Below are positions 23,561 to 34,312 of a stretch of 64,000 nt of DNA, in pieces. This DNA is from Cricetomys ansorgei. Lineage: Eukaryota > Chordata > Mammalia > Rodentia > Nesomyidae. Position numbers and translations under genes: made by a program. The notes below the pieces were generated by a model. That model was given only the letters and a program-made list of their open reading frames with translations. It was not told the DNA's origin and made no database searches. The stretch lies in assembly GCA_026225945.1 (NCBI GenBank), contig JAMJFZ010001815.1, forward strand, positions 4,563,501 to 4,627,500. The letters run 5' to 3'. Numbering within the stretch: position 1 is the stretch's first letter; each line of letters opens with the position of its first letter.

Positions 23561-24245
23561 CTCTCACCATAATCTTTCCAGTAACCCAAGGACCTCACAG
23601 TAGGCTCACTTCTTCAAGGTTCTATGACATTTCTCTGTACTGCCAACCTGGGAAGCTAAGCTCCAATTAGAGTGTATCTTTGAGGAACTATCACCTTACA
23701 CCTATAGTGCTCTCTAGTAAACTTGATCCATTTGTTATCAAAACATCTTAAGTCTCTATGTACATTCACCAAAAACTAGCCCACAGATCATATCAACTAG
23801 TCATAACTCATCTCAGATTGTCGCTGCCTGCACTACTGCCCCACATCCAGCTGAGCATGCGGAATTCCCCACATGAGGTCAACCTAATTCTTTTTAACTC
23901 TGCTATCCTTGCCAGCCATCTCCTAGCAGCCTTCCTCTTTGGGTCATATTTTATAATCCTGGACCTCTCCAAGGGCAGTTATCCGGCTCTTTCCTCTGCT
24001 TGGCAGAAGCTGGTTATACGATAAACAGTCTGGTAAAGCATTCTATGAACTCAGCACACACAGAATCCTATGACTTGAAGCCGTTCTCTATCTACATTCA
24101 AAATCAAGTATTAGAATATACTTTTTAATTCTCTTTTGGAATGTTCGTTACTATAACAGATCTCAAGCCGGCATTAAGTATTATCATTATATTAAGAATG
24201 CCCTACTAGGATGTTCATAAGTATGCTCACTTCTGTAATAAAGAT
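23561..24245. other. Anonymous DNA, possibly with a MaLR-type remnant near 23590-23690
   Basis: 'aggacctcacagtaggctca' followed by 'ccaacctgggaagctaagct' faintly resembles the reverse complement of medium-reiteration repeats. An 88-codon frame at 23758-24024 has no recognised domain. Confidence 0.3.
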
Positions 24246-24575
24246 GTGTTAGTCACAATTTTATTACTGTGAGAAAACACATGAACTAATCAGTTTTTAA
24301 AGAGGAAAGGTTTCTAACTCACAGTTCAGGGTTTCCTGGCCTTCTTACTCTGTGGTGGTGCAGTATTTCATGATGAGGGTGTGGGGCAGTAAAGTTGCCC
24401 ACCATTTGGTTTCTGAGAAGCAAGAAAGTTAGCAGAAGGGGCTGGTGGCACACCATCCGCATCCAAAGGCGTGCTTCCAATTACCTCCCACCAGTTACCA
24501 TCTCCTCCAGGTTAGAGGCCAAGCATTCAGCACATAGGCCTCTAGAGAACATTTCAGGTCCAAATTTTATCATGA
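24246..24575 (-). mobile_element. Medium-reiteration repeat (MaLR or hAT-type)
   Basis: The left end 'gttagtcacaattttattac' with 'gaggaaaggtttctaactca' and the right end 'ttcagcacataggcctctag' followed by 'catttcaggtccaaat' match a widespread mammalian element of about 340 bp in reverse complement. No coding capacity. Confidence 0.6.
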
Positions 24576-25404
24576 GAATTTGAAATTAAAGTAGAAGTAA
24601 GGATTTTACAGCCATTAGGGTAGCTATCTTCATCTACTTCGTGCTACTTAGAACAGAGTCTTTGTGAGAGATTATCTACACTGGATTGGTCTGTTTGCAT
24701 GTCTGAGGCATATTGTCACAATTCAGTTAATTTAAGAAGACCAGCCCAATATCAATGGCACTATCTCTTAGGTGGCGGGGGGCGGGGAGGGGATGAATGA
24801 TACAAAAGTAGAGAAATCTAGCTGAACACAAGCAAGGAGGCGAATGAGCATACTATTGACTAGTTGCTTCAAGATCTGTCTCTATGATTTCCCCACAAAA
24901 GCAAAACTGACTGAAATGTAAAGTTTAAAATAAATTCTTTCTTCCTTAAATTGTATTTTAGTAGGATATTTTATTATAAGAACAGACATGAAACTAGGAG
25001 GGCCCCCTAAGAGAAATACAGGAGAGTCAGTGAGAAGTAAGGGCTCCGGGGCTGTAGTCTAGCTTGGTTAGATGGGCCTTGAAGAAAGCACTAAAGGAGC
25101 TAATGGCCTAGAGCATGCAGCAGCTTTGAATAGAAAAGTAAAATAAGACAGAGTATAAGAAACACAGCCTAAATAACACCTTTGTTTTTAATGTAAATAG
25201 ACTTGGTTTCTGAGATTCAGAACTATAAGGTCTGTTTTCGGTGAGCTTAAGCCAGTTAATTTGTGATAATTTGTTAAAACAATAACAGAAATCACACATT
25301 AAGCCAGAAGGGATGTGCATATATTAAAATGAATATTTGATGCACCTTAAACTCCTGGACCTGCCACTTTTAAAGGTGAAATTTTAATATAACATTTTTG
25401 TCAA
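24576..25404. other. Mostly unique non-coding DNA
   Basis: Nothing recognised apart from a G-rich cluster at 24771-24792. Confidence 0.45.
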
Positions 25405-26160
25405 TTATTGGTTAATGCACTCTATATATTTTGATCACATTCACCCCATTTCTTCTCTCTAACAACTCCCAAATCCACCCAAACATATCTGCTCCCATCT
25501 TCATATATACTCTTCTTTTTAAGAACAATCCACTGAGTTCAGTTTGTGCTATGTGTATCCTCATGGGTGTTGGTTTATCCAATGGACCATGGCCAACCTA
25601 TCAGAGACTACATCCTTTAAGGAAACTGTCAATCCCTTCCCAGGTAAACATCAATTGTCCATAGCTGCTCAGTTACAGATGAGGTCCTGTGAGTTCCTCC
25701 CCATGTTGTTCTAAATGTTGAGTAGTTTTATCTTTTGCAGGTCTTATGCAAGCAACCACAGGTACCATGAACTCATCAGTGCAGTATTACTGTCATGTCC
25801 AGAAGACATTTTCATTCCAGTGTTTCCTAACATTTTTTTCCTTAAAATTTTCTGTTTTTCTTTGTGATCCCTGAATCTTAGGTGGAGGAGACATAGATGT
25901 CTGAGATGTCTAAAGTTTCTTCAGACTCCTAAAACACTAGACAAGGTACTTTGCTGTTAAGTTCCACACTGACATTTATTTCATTCACTTTGGTCAGTTG
26001 AGAATTTTTGCATTAACAGCCATGAACTTCACAAAGAAATTTCTCTGATGAGAACTGACAGTAGCACCAATCTATAGCCATGACAATACAAATTAAGAGA
26101 AAACTTTGATACTATATACATTTAGCAAACTAATCTCACTATGTTCATCTCTGGGTTAAA
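25405..26160 (-). mobile_element. Rodent L1 (Lx-like) 3' UTR, antisense
   Basis: The plus strand begins 'atattttgatcacattcacc', the reverse complement of the L1 3' terminus. It goes on with 'caatggaccatggccaacct', 'gtccatagctgctcagttac', 'atttctctgatgagaactga' and 'catttagcaaactaatctca', in the order of the rodent L1 3' UTR. Confidence 0.85.
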
Positions 26161-26164
26161 GAGG

Positions 26165-26215
26165 TTTGCTACCACTGCTTTACTGGGATTAAAGGTGTGT
26201 GTCAACATTCTTAAC
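26165..26215 (-). mobile_element. B1 fragment
   Basis: 'tactgggattaaaggtgtgt' followed by 'gtcaacattc' is the reverse-complement 5' end of B1. Confidence 0.55.
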
Positions 26216-26320
26216 ATTCTTTCTACATTCTATTTGGACCACACAAGCCTCTGAATGGAGATCCCCGGAATATATAGCTTTCACAGAGGCCTATTTCTCT
26301 ACAATTAGGCAACCTATGGC

Positions 26321-26341
26321 TTTTTTTTTTGGGGGGGGGGG
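26321..26341. repeat. T10-G11 homopolymer junction
   Basis: Ten T directly followed by eleven G. It may be unstable or inaccurately sequenced. Confidence 0.9.
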
Positions 26342-26559
26342 AGTCTTGATTCATACCATGTAGAAGGCAACCCCAATTAAATTTTTTGTATGAATAGGTG
26401 TGTGCATATGCACAAATTTATAAAATTTATAAACTAGCAGGTTAAATATTAGTTTTCTCTCACTCCCCCTTCTTTCCCTACTTTCTCCACACCTAAACCT
26501 TCCTGCCCTCCGTTCCTCTTTCCTATCATCACTTTTGAATGACAGTGAAATCTATTGAG

Positions 26560-26965
26560 ACACCATATAACCTGCTATCTATGACTATGGGACACAGAAC
26601 TAAAGGGATATACAAGCTACCACAGATCATTTCATACGCATACCTACTTTTGAATTATTTGCAATAATAAGAAAGGGAGGCAGCCTAAATGTCCCTCAAC
26701 AGATGAGTAGACAATGAAAATGTGGTGCCTGTACACAATGCAGGTATATTCAGCCATAAAAAGGAAATTAGTGAATTTTCAGGTAAATGGTTGGAACTGG
26801 AACATATAGCCTGTGAAGGAACTCAGAACCAGCAAGAAAATCATCTCATGCACTCACTCTATATGGATCCTAGCATCGAAAGCTCAGCCTTGTGTGTTGG
26901 AGCACCTGTAGAATTCAGAAAACTGGTTGGAATGCGAAAAAAGGTCTTAAGGGAGGAAGAATAGA
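26560..26965 (+). mobile_element. Rodent L1 ORF2 3' end
   Basis: 'ctaaatgtccctcaacagat', 'aatgaaaatgtggtgcctgt', 'attcagccataaaaaggaaa' and 'gttggaactggaacatatag' follow the end of ORF2, downstream of the reverse-transcriptase domain. The open frame at 26722-26964 is a decayed remnant of this ORF2 end, not a host gene. Confidence 0.82.
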
Positions 26966-27214
26966 GAAACATGGGGAATATAAAGTAAATCTTTATTATG
27001 CAATTTGGTACGACTCAGAGGAACACACCTGCCTGTATTTTACCAATATGCTGTAATTTTTCTGTTGCTGTAATAAACATAATAATAACATTGTTATACT
27101 TAAAAACAGAAATTACAAATTTTGTTACTATAAAGGTTCCTGCTTTAAATAGAAAATTCTCACGAATAACCTGTCATTGCTACCTATTTTAATGAGGTGT
27201 ATATATATATCATT

Positions 27215-28450
27215 GACATTATGAAACATTTAAAGTATTTTCACTCACTCTTTGAAACTTTCATACACATATACAATCTATTTTGTTTATATTTACCCCC
27301 CTCCAAAATCCACTGGGTTCCCTCCTTCACATCACACTCCTGACGTCATGTTTTCTTTTTTCCTCTTTTATGGCTCATTAAGCTAATAAATGCTACTCTA
27401 TGTGGATGGAGGAACCAACACTCGAGACTTGGTCAGCCTAACAGGGGCCGCAATCCTTAAGAAAATTCGTTCTCCTCCCCCCCCAGCAGCCACGTAAATT
27501 GCCCGACTGGGCATGGGGGTTTGTGTCTTCCTGCCCCCATACATATAGGACTGTTGGCTATCTTGATCTGGTCCAGGCTTCGGCAAGTTACCTGAGCTGT
27601 TGTGAGGACATAAGTGTATCATTCTTACGAGGTGGTGAAGACACTGCTTCACAGCAGTCATCCCTGACCTCCCACTCTTCCCATCTTTCTGCCCTCTCTC
27701 ATCCATTAAGTTTTGCTGAGCAGTGAAAGACAAGGGGAGTGATACTGATGTCACGCTTATGGTTGTGTGCTCCAAAAACACCTATTCTCTGTACTCTGCC
27801 CAGTTGTGCGTTTTTGTACTAACGGCTAAACTTTGCACAAAGAAACTCTTTCAGTGATGACTGAGAGCTTCACTAATCTGTGAGTATAGACGTACATATT
27901 TCTCAGAGTCTACATTATGGACAACTAGAAAAATAATGCTATTTTCACCTAGAGTCTATGGCCTTACTTAGCAGCCATCAACTCTTGGCAAAACTTACAG
28001 TACCAGGCATGATTTTCTCTTTCATTGGATTAGGCATTAGCTCCAATAAAGAAGCAGTTTGTAACCTCCGTAACATTCATAGCACCAGTGCATCCATGGG
28101 CATACTTTTCTAGGTCAGTTATTGTAGTCTGCAGGCTTCACAGATGGATAAGGCTGTTGATGATTTTCATCCTGCAGCAGTCTGCATAGCACCTTCTGGC
28201 AATATGATAGCCAGTCAGCACTAACTGTATCTCTCCATGCCCCATGGCTGAGTTTTGTGGTGTCTTCAGCATACAGACTTACCATCAAGCTCTCCCACTA
28301 CAGTAAGATCAATGACAATGACGTGCACGGTTTCAGGGGTCTCTGTAAGCTCCCTGTCCAACAACTTAAAGCAGGATATCTGTTGCAGAACTTTTGGCTT
28401 GATGACCTGTGTTTTCTGAGAGGAGCATTATCTACCATACAGTAACTCCA
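27215..28450 (-). mobile_element. Rodent L1 (Lx-like) 3' UTR, antisense
   Basis: Reverse-complement L1 3' UTR landmarks run in order: 'acttggtcagcctaacaggg', 'ctaaactttgcacaaagaaa', 'tctttcagtgatgactgaga', 'catccatgggcatacttttc', 'gcatagcaccttctggcaat' and 'acttaccatcaagctctccc'. The opposing open frames at 27398-27781 and 27499-27726 lie in this UTR. A perfect CRE octamer (27341-27348) falls inside. Confidence 0.82.
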
Positions 28451-28906
28451 CTTCAATATTATTTCAAGAAACCAAGGTATTTTCATATCTTTTAATTTTA
28501 TAGAAACATAAATTTGTTTCTCTAATCAATTCCCATATACTTTCTGTTTATGGTATTCAATATTACATTCATTTGACTCATGTGTATTCATAAAAAATAG
28601 GTTTTTAAAGTTTATTTTTATTTTTGTAGAGTACTCAAACATGTAACTATAGGAATAAGGTATAAGTATAGATTCTTTATTTGGCTTTTTTTCCTCTTTT
28701 TTTTTTTTTAACATATAAGCTTTTCTGATCACATACGAGCATTACCACTAAGAATAAAATGGTTTAAATAGTGTATACATTTTTAAAATATTTTCTTGAA
28801 AACTAATATTTGAAGGTTTTTTTTTAACCAATTTGCATTTAAATTAAAGACTTTTAACAGTCCCTCCTGCCTTACATCCTGAAAAGCATTTACTGTATTA
28901 AATTAA
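28451..28906. other. AT-rich anonymous DNA
   Basis: Contains T-runs (for example 28698-28710). No repeat family or exon recognised. Confidence 0.4.
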
Positions 28907-28920
28907 AAGCTTCAAAAGTA

Positions 28921-29061
28921 GCTGGGCACTCAGCACTCAGGAAGCAGAGGCAGGCGGATCTCTGTGAGTTCGAGGCCAGCCTGTTCTACAGAGTGAGTTC
29001 CAGGACAGCCAGAGTTGCAACAGAGAAACTTGGTCTCAAAATCAAAACAAACAAAACAAAC
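28921..29061 (+). mobile_element. B1 SINE with near-perfect target-site duplication
   Basis: B1 body with a shortened 5' end ('gctgggcactcagcactcag'), then 'gttcgaggccagcctgttct', 'gttccaggacagccagagtt' and an (AAAC)n tail. Flanks 28907-28920 and 29062-29075 match at 13 of 14 bases (AAGCTTCAAAAGTA versus AAGCTTCAACAGTA). Confidence 0.95.
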
Positions 29062-29210
29062 AAGCTTCAACAGTAAAGTATCTGAAAAGAGGTAGAGTTT
29101 TGAGAAGTTCTTCCATATTTATTTACTTATTCTTATGCTAGAGATGCTAGTATGAAATTGTTCTTGGAGTCAGGGAAAAAGAGTATGAATGTACTTGAAT
29201 GTTTCTCTTC

Positions 29211-29269
29211 TCCCCTCTCTCTCTCTGTCTCTCTCTGTCTCTCTCTGTCTCTCTCTGTCTCTCTCTCTC
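29211..29269. repeat. (CTCTCTGTCT)n decamer microsatellite
   Basis: Four exact 10-bp units at 29221-29260 lie within a CT-rich stretch. Confidence 0.95.
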
Positions 29270-29295
29270 ATGTATGTGTGTGTGTGTTTGGGATA

Positions 29296-29380
29296 GAGCC
29301 TCACTGTGTAACCCTGCATTGTCTGAAGCTCTCCCTCCCTCTCCCACCACTCTCTCCCTCTCTTTCATTTTCTCCCTTAC

Positions 29381-29432
<52 letters not shown>

Positions 29433-29507
29433 ACTATCATCTCTGTCTCTCCCTCACCCCCTCTCTGTCTGAGATGGAGCCTCACTGTGTAACCCTGCAT
29501 TGTCTGA
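29296..29507. repeat. 31-bp direct duplication flanking a (TATC)13 array
   Basis: An identical 31-bp sequence beginning GAGCCTCACTGTGTAACCCT occurs at 29296-29326 and 29477-29507, 181 bp apart. Between them lie CT-rich sequence and a 52-nt TATC array (29381-29432). The sequence recalls a reverse-complement B1 3' part. Confidence 0.95.
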
Positions 29508-29509
29508 TA

Positions 29510-30389
29510 TGTAGACTAGTCTGGTTTCGAAAGTGTGAAAGAGCCTTGCTTCTGCCTCCCTAGTCCTGGATTATCTCTGTCCTTGTGACTGGATTAACGT
29601 TTTTAAAAGGGTCAGCTTCCAAATTAGTTCTAAATTTTGAAGTTAGAAGGGCTTCGGCATTTCCTGAAACCCCTCAAGGCCCCTTAGTGGGAGTCCTGTG
29701 ACTCCATGCCCTCTTTCTCATATATACAGCTCTCCAGAGTTACTGCAACCCCTTTCTCATGCCTGCTTTTTCTGGAAGTCTAGACACATTCATGCTTCTT
29801 TCCTGGAAGAGCTGTAAAATTTCCAAATTCTTCAGCTCTGTGTTTTTATTTTCGCTGTAAATCTGGTCAAAGGCAGCTGGTAATAACCCTGATAATGACA
29901 TCTTTACTCTGACAATGTAGAAAGGGACAAATAAGTCTACTCTTTCCATATTCATTCATCATAATAGCAAAACTTGTAGGCAGCGTTCAACAAGAATAGG
30001 AGATAAAAAGTGTGTAGATTATGAATAAAATTAAAGAAAGAAAGAAAGACAGACAGAAAGAAACCTGCCAGAATCTGCCAATTACTGATTTATTTTAATG
30101 TGTGATACAGTCCTGATGAATCTATATTATATTGGCTAAAATTATTGACTGAGTCCAGTAAGTTGACAGAATAGATAAAAAGTATTTAAAATTTAACTTA
30201 TTGTGTGTATTAGCACGAAGAAAGTAGACAATGAAATTAAAATTGCAATACTATTCAAAATTATTCAGATCTGTAATACATGTACAAACCTATTGATCCA
30301 TGCATAGCACATCTGTGCTGAAGGCTTCATATACAAATAAGTCACCTGTGTAATAAGATAAAAAAGAGTTCACAATTTGGATAATTCAA
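29510..30389. other. Anonymous DNA
   Basis: Mostly unique, with a short AAAG/ACAG microsatellite near 30032-30064. The right part may already be degenerate L1. Confidence 0.4.
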
Positions 30390-30900
30390 TAGAGTAAAGA
30401 TGGAAATTCTCCCTAACCTCAAATCAAGGTTAATTACTATTCTTATCAAAATCTATGAAGAATTTTTGGAAAAAGAGACAAATGTTTTATTTTTTGTTTT
30501 TCATAATAATGTTAGTGGAAAACCAGTGTATCAGGAAAACTAAAATGATTTCAGCACACAGGAAAAAAAACATTGTAGAAGAATCAGTCTCCTTAATTTC
30601 AAGACTTATTGTAGATCATGCTAATTAAGACTAATTTATAGTGGAAAGCAATAAAAATAGACACAGAGTTCAATGAAACACATTAGAGGCTTCAACCATA
30701 AATCTATAGGATTTTAACTAACATTCTTCTTACAGAACTGAAAGAGTGATTCATTGGAGGAAAATAGCATTTCAACGAATGATTTGGGGCCAGTTTGGCC
30801 TATATTTAAAATACACAAATAATTTCCAAACACAAGAACAGTAGCAAACCCAAAACAATGTAGTTGATAAGCGGGTAAAAAGCATAGAGGAGTATTTTAG
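30390..30900 (+). mobile_element. Ancient L1 (L1M-type) ORF2 fragment
   Basis: 'gtaaagatggaaattctccc', 'cttatcaaaatctatgaaga', 'cttaatttcaagacttattg', 'aaaaatagacacagagttca' and 'cattggaggaaaatagcatt' keep the order of ORF2 downstream of the reverse-transcriptase core. Frames are broken throughout. Confidence 0.75.
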
Positions 30901-31131
30901 CTCAAGAGAAGAAAGCAAGTCACCTTCCTTCCAAGTTGTTTATTCCATTAGGGTCTCGATGGGCTGAAGATGCTTTATACACATTGCCTAAAGTGTCTTT
31001 GTTACTGAGTACCGGTTTACATCTATTATCTTCTGGAAATACCCTGCCTTCTGGACATCCCATAGCACAGAAAAGTTGACAAAAGACACTTCTGAAACAC
31101 CACACTCACATACATGTGTGCAGACACAAAC

Positions 31132-31199
31132 TCACACACACACACACACACACACAGATACATACACACACACATGGAAGCACACATGCACACACACAA
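31132..31199. repeat. (CA)n microsatellite
   Basis: CA runs with short interruptions (AGATA, TGGAAG). Confidence 0.95.
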
Positions 31200-31339
31200 A
31201 CATACAGTCTTCCCATAAGCTTCACTGATAGTCGAACATGACAACGGGTGCAATGTGCGTGAAGGAATAAGCAGATAGACTGATTGGGCTATGCCCATAT
31301 GTTGGAAATGGAAAGAAATCCAGTGTTTGCTGATAGAAG

Positions 31340-31660
31340 GAAATGAATGTTTCAGAATTTATGCTAAGTAAAGCAATGCTGAACAAGTAGATCATTTGAT
31401 ATCATGACTCTTTTCATAGGAAACTGAAAAAATAATGCCTTCAGAGAGACAGCAAGTTAGTGGCTGCTCCAGCCAGGGATGAGATGTAGAGACATGATGT
31501 ACATTACAAAGGATCTATGGTGACGTGGAGATTAGGCATATGTGCTTAATTTAAGTATAGTGACGTTTTCCTGGTCTGTTTGATTCTGTGTCTATACACC
31601 AAAATACATAAAATTGTTCCCTTCACATAGGTATACATAACACTAGTAAGTAATCTAAAT
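31340..31660 (+). mobile_element. Ancient L1 (L1M-type) 3' end
   Basis: 'tttatgctaagtaaagcaat', 'gcaagttagtggctgctcca', 'acaaaggatctatggtgacg' and 'gtctatacaccaaaatacat' follow an old L1 3' end in order. It may belong to the same copy as 30390-30900, with the intervening part lost. Confidence 0.6.
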
Positions 31661-32510
31661 GAAGCTTTTTGGAAAGACTGCATGTGACTATATATCATAC
31701 TTTCTGGTACAAAATATTCTAAGCCCAGAGATAAAAGATTTTCCTTCTTTGGATTCCAGAGCCTTCTACCACATGGTCTCATTTCCTGCCTAAGAATGAC
31801 TGATTGGAAAAATTGAATTTGCTGCAAGGAAAGCCCTGTCCTCTTCTAGCTCTGGTTCTTTCTCCCTCAAAGAAAATTAACCAATTCCACAACCAGACTT
31901 CAAGTTATCTGAATTTTGAATTTTTGTCCATTTCATTTTGACTTATGGTTTTGTGAGGCCCAGTTTTCTCAGTGTTCATAAGCATCATGCTTCCACTAAA
32001 TCCCATAATATCTGTGACTTGGCTAAACTGAAAACAATTTCCTCACTGTACCAGCATATACTAAACCATTAGATGCTCCCAAATATAATGTTTACCTGTG
32101 AGTATTTGTTTCTTGGCATTTGCTCCCACTAGGCTCCCAGATCAAATCAAATTCTTGATTTGAATATTGTGCAGTAGATTGCAGGGGCAGGTATAATTTC
32201 TCCCTACATCTTTGCAGGTAAAATGCAGTTAGCTGACTTATCCTTATCCACTACCACCTTCCAGCTTAGAATTCTGCATCTTCTGTTTGGCATGCATTTG
32301 TAATGGCAGCCTTCAGTGGCATGCACCTACCACCTTGAGTCCAGAGGTGTGAGCTGTGGCAGTCCCCGAAGCAGGCTGTTCCTATGTGTCATGTAATTAC
32401 ATGTTTAATGTGTGTTCCTTTTCTCCTGTATCCTTTAAAAGATAAGTTATTTTTCAGCCTGGGTTATTTCAATCAGTGTCTGTAAAATGTGATTAAGAAT
32501 AATGAATATA
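31661..32510. other. Mostly unique non-coding DNA
   Basis: No recognised repeat or exon. Confidence 0.4.
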
Positions 32511-32663
32511 TCCAGGTGGTGGTGGTACATGTCTTAATCCCAACACTCAGGAGGCAGAGGCAGGGAGATGTCTTTGAGTTCGAGGCCAGCCTGGTCTATA
32601 GAGTGAGTTCCAGGACAGCCAGAGTTACAACAGAGAAACCCTGTCTCAAAGCAAACAAACAAA
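32511..32663 (+). mobile_element. B1 SINE with perfect target-site duplication
   Basis: Full-length B1 ('aggtggtggtggtacatgtc' through 'aaaccctgtctcaaagc') with an (AAAC)n tail. It is flanked by the 13-bp direct repeat AAGAATAATGAAT at 32495-32507 and 32664-32676. Confidence 0.97.
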
Positions 32664-32678
32664 AAGAATAATGAATGT

Positions 32679-32915
32679 GGGCTGGAGAGATGGCTCAGTG
32701 ATTAAGTGGACTTGTACCTCTTTCTGAGGATTCACATTAGGATCCCAACACCTGCATCATGGCTCACAACCATTTTTAACTTAAGTCATAGGTGATGCAA
32801 TAGCCTATTCTATCTTATTCAGGCACTGGGTACACATATGCTATATATACACACATATAGGCAAACACCCATACACATAAGATTAAAAATAAATAATCTA
32901 AAAGATCTTGAATAT
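32679..32915 (+). mobile_element. B2/B3-type SINE
   Basis: Starts 'gggctggagagatggctcag' with a clear tRNA-like A-box, then 'catggctcacaaccattttt', and ends in a CA/TA-rich tail with 'ataaataatct'. It abuts the right target-site duplication of the neighbouring B1. Confidence 0.9.
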
Positions 32916-32928
32916 ATGTATATGTTCA

Positions 32929-33440
32929 CACACACCCATCCCAATGCAGACAGTGTATTTATTAGATCCCAGTGCAGACCTACTCCATGTCTTTAGTGCT
33001 CTGAGCCATGGAAAGAAGAAAGGAGGAGAAGCTGGAATCCTCAAAGTTCTTGCTATAACCAGTAAGATTGTGGGTTTGAGTTAGAACCATGACTTTGTAC
33101 ATTATAAATTATATACACTGGAGCAAATGTTGTCTCACCCTCAAGCCTCAATTTTTACATAAACAAAATAAGCATAATACTCTGCCCTTAAAGTAAAGAG
33201 AAAATTAGGGATCCATGGCAATATTTAGCAGTATTTACACCATGTAAATGATATACATGGTGTAATTACTGCTTGTTCTTCTTGTTATTACTGCTGGTGT
33301 TGTGCATTTACTTGGCAATCTGATGGTCTGTGTTCAAACTGATTAATTGTCTGACTTAGAGAAACTCATATGTGCTCATTAATGTCTGGTTCTATCATCT
33401 TTATGATAGAGATACTAATATGATTATTACACAGTAATCA
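32929..33440. repeat. Paralogous segment, copy B (contains MIR-like sequence)
   Basis: Diverged partner of 10845-11320 in the same orientation, with only about 10 bp net length change over 450 bp. The left half has a MIR-like 'caagcctcaatttttacata'. The right end ('ggtaatgaaggcagagcatt', then 'tagcagtgtctg') looks like a MIR 3' end. It contains a perfect 12-bp inverted repeat at 33235-33265. Confidence 0.75.
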
Positions 33441-33470
33441 GGTAATGAAGGCAGAGCATTTAGCAGTGTC

Positions 33471-33831
33471 TGTGTGGCTGTCTAAATAAGAAATGTGCTC
33501 CATTGTCTCCGACATTTGGACACTTGGTTCCTGGTTGATGGTGCTCTTTGGGAAGGTTGAAGATATATGGCCTTGTTGGAAGAAATATGTCACTGGAGTG
33601 GCCTTTTGAGAATAAAAAGTCTTGAGCCACTTCAATGTCACTGTCTCTGCCTTGTGTTTTCAGTTCGATATGTGAGCTCTCAACCTCTAGATTCTGCCAC
33701 CTGCTGCTGTGCTGTTCCCATCGTGATGGATTCTAACCCTCAGGAACCTTACACCAAAATAAACTATCATTTCCTAAAATTGCTTTTGGTCATAATGTTT
33801 TATCACAGCAACAGAAAAGTAAGTAATATAG
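33471..33831 (+). mobile_element. URR1-type (hAT-Charlie, non-autonomous) element
   Basis: 'gacacttggttcctggttga', 'atatggccttgttggaagaa', 'tgtcactggagtggcctttt', 'tcgtgatggattctaaccct', 'aaaataaactatcatttcct' and the 3' end 'cacagcaacagaaaagtaag' follow the rodent URR1 consensus as remembered. No transposase is encoded. Confidence 0.75.
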
Positions 33832-33884
33832 TCTCATAATATGGTCTAAGCACTAGCTGTTAACTATTACTAGCTTTAATTTTT

Positions 33885-34070
33885 AATTAGTATGTGCATG
33901 TATATGTGTAATGTGTGTATGAATTCTGAATTCAGGCATATGTGTGTGGAGATCAGAGGGCAACTTTAAGAAGTGGTTCATCTTTCTGCCGTGGGATCAG
34001 GGGATGGGTCTCAAGTGTCATTCTTGTGTAGCATGTGCATTTTCCCTCAGAGATATCTGCCTGACCCAAA
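33885..34070 (-). mobile_element. tRNA-derived SINE (B3/B4 group)
   Basis: Reverse-complement landmarks: 'gtgtgtggagatcagagggc', 'ggttcatctttctgccgtgg' and 'agatatctgcctgaccc'. Moderately diverged. Confidence 0.7.
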
Positions 34071-34140
34071 TTAGAATTTTCATGGTGTTGTACAGGAATC
34101 TACTCTCTCCATCCCCTCTTTCTTTCTTTTCTTTCTTCCT

Positions 34141-34189
34141 ATTTATTTATTTATTTATTTATTTATTTACTTACTTACTTACTTACTTT
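34141..34189. repeat. (ATTT)n(ACTT)n microsatellite
   Basis: Tetranucleotide array made from the reverse-complement A-tail of the adjoining B1. Confidence 0.95.
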
Positions 34190-34312
34190 GAGCATCTCAC
34201 TGTATAGCCCTGTCTAGCCTGGAACTCACCAACCTGGACTAGAACTCACAGAGATCCACCTGCTTCTGCTTCCCAAGTGCTGGAACAAAAGGTATCTGCC
34301 TCCATACCAGGC
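34190..34312 (-). mobile_element. B1 SINE
   Basis: 'catctcactgtatagccctg', 'ctagaactcacagagatcca', 'cctgcttctgcttcccaagt' and 'gctggaacaaaaggtatctg' are reverse-complement B1. Confidence 0.9.

Noticed and set aside
23758..24024. 88-codon frame with a hydrophobic segment near its middle
   Set aside because: No recognised family, no signal or splice context, and faint repeat similarity just upstream; treated as chance.
26722..26964. 80-codon open frame that looks protein-like
   Set aside because: It matches the decayed end of L1 ORF2, so it belongs to the transposon and not to a host gene.
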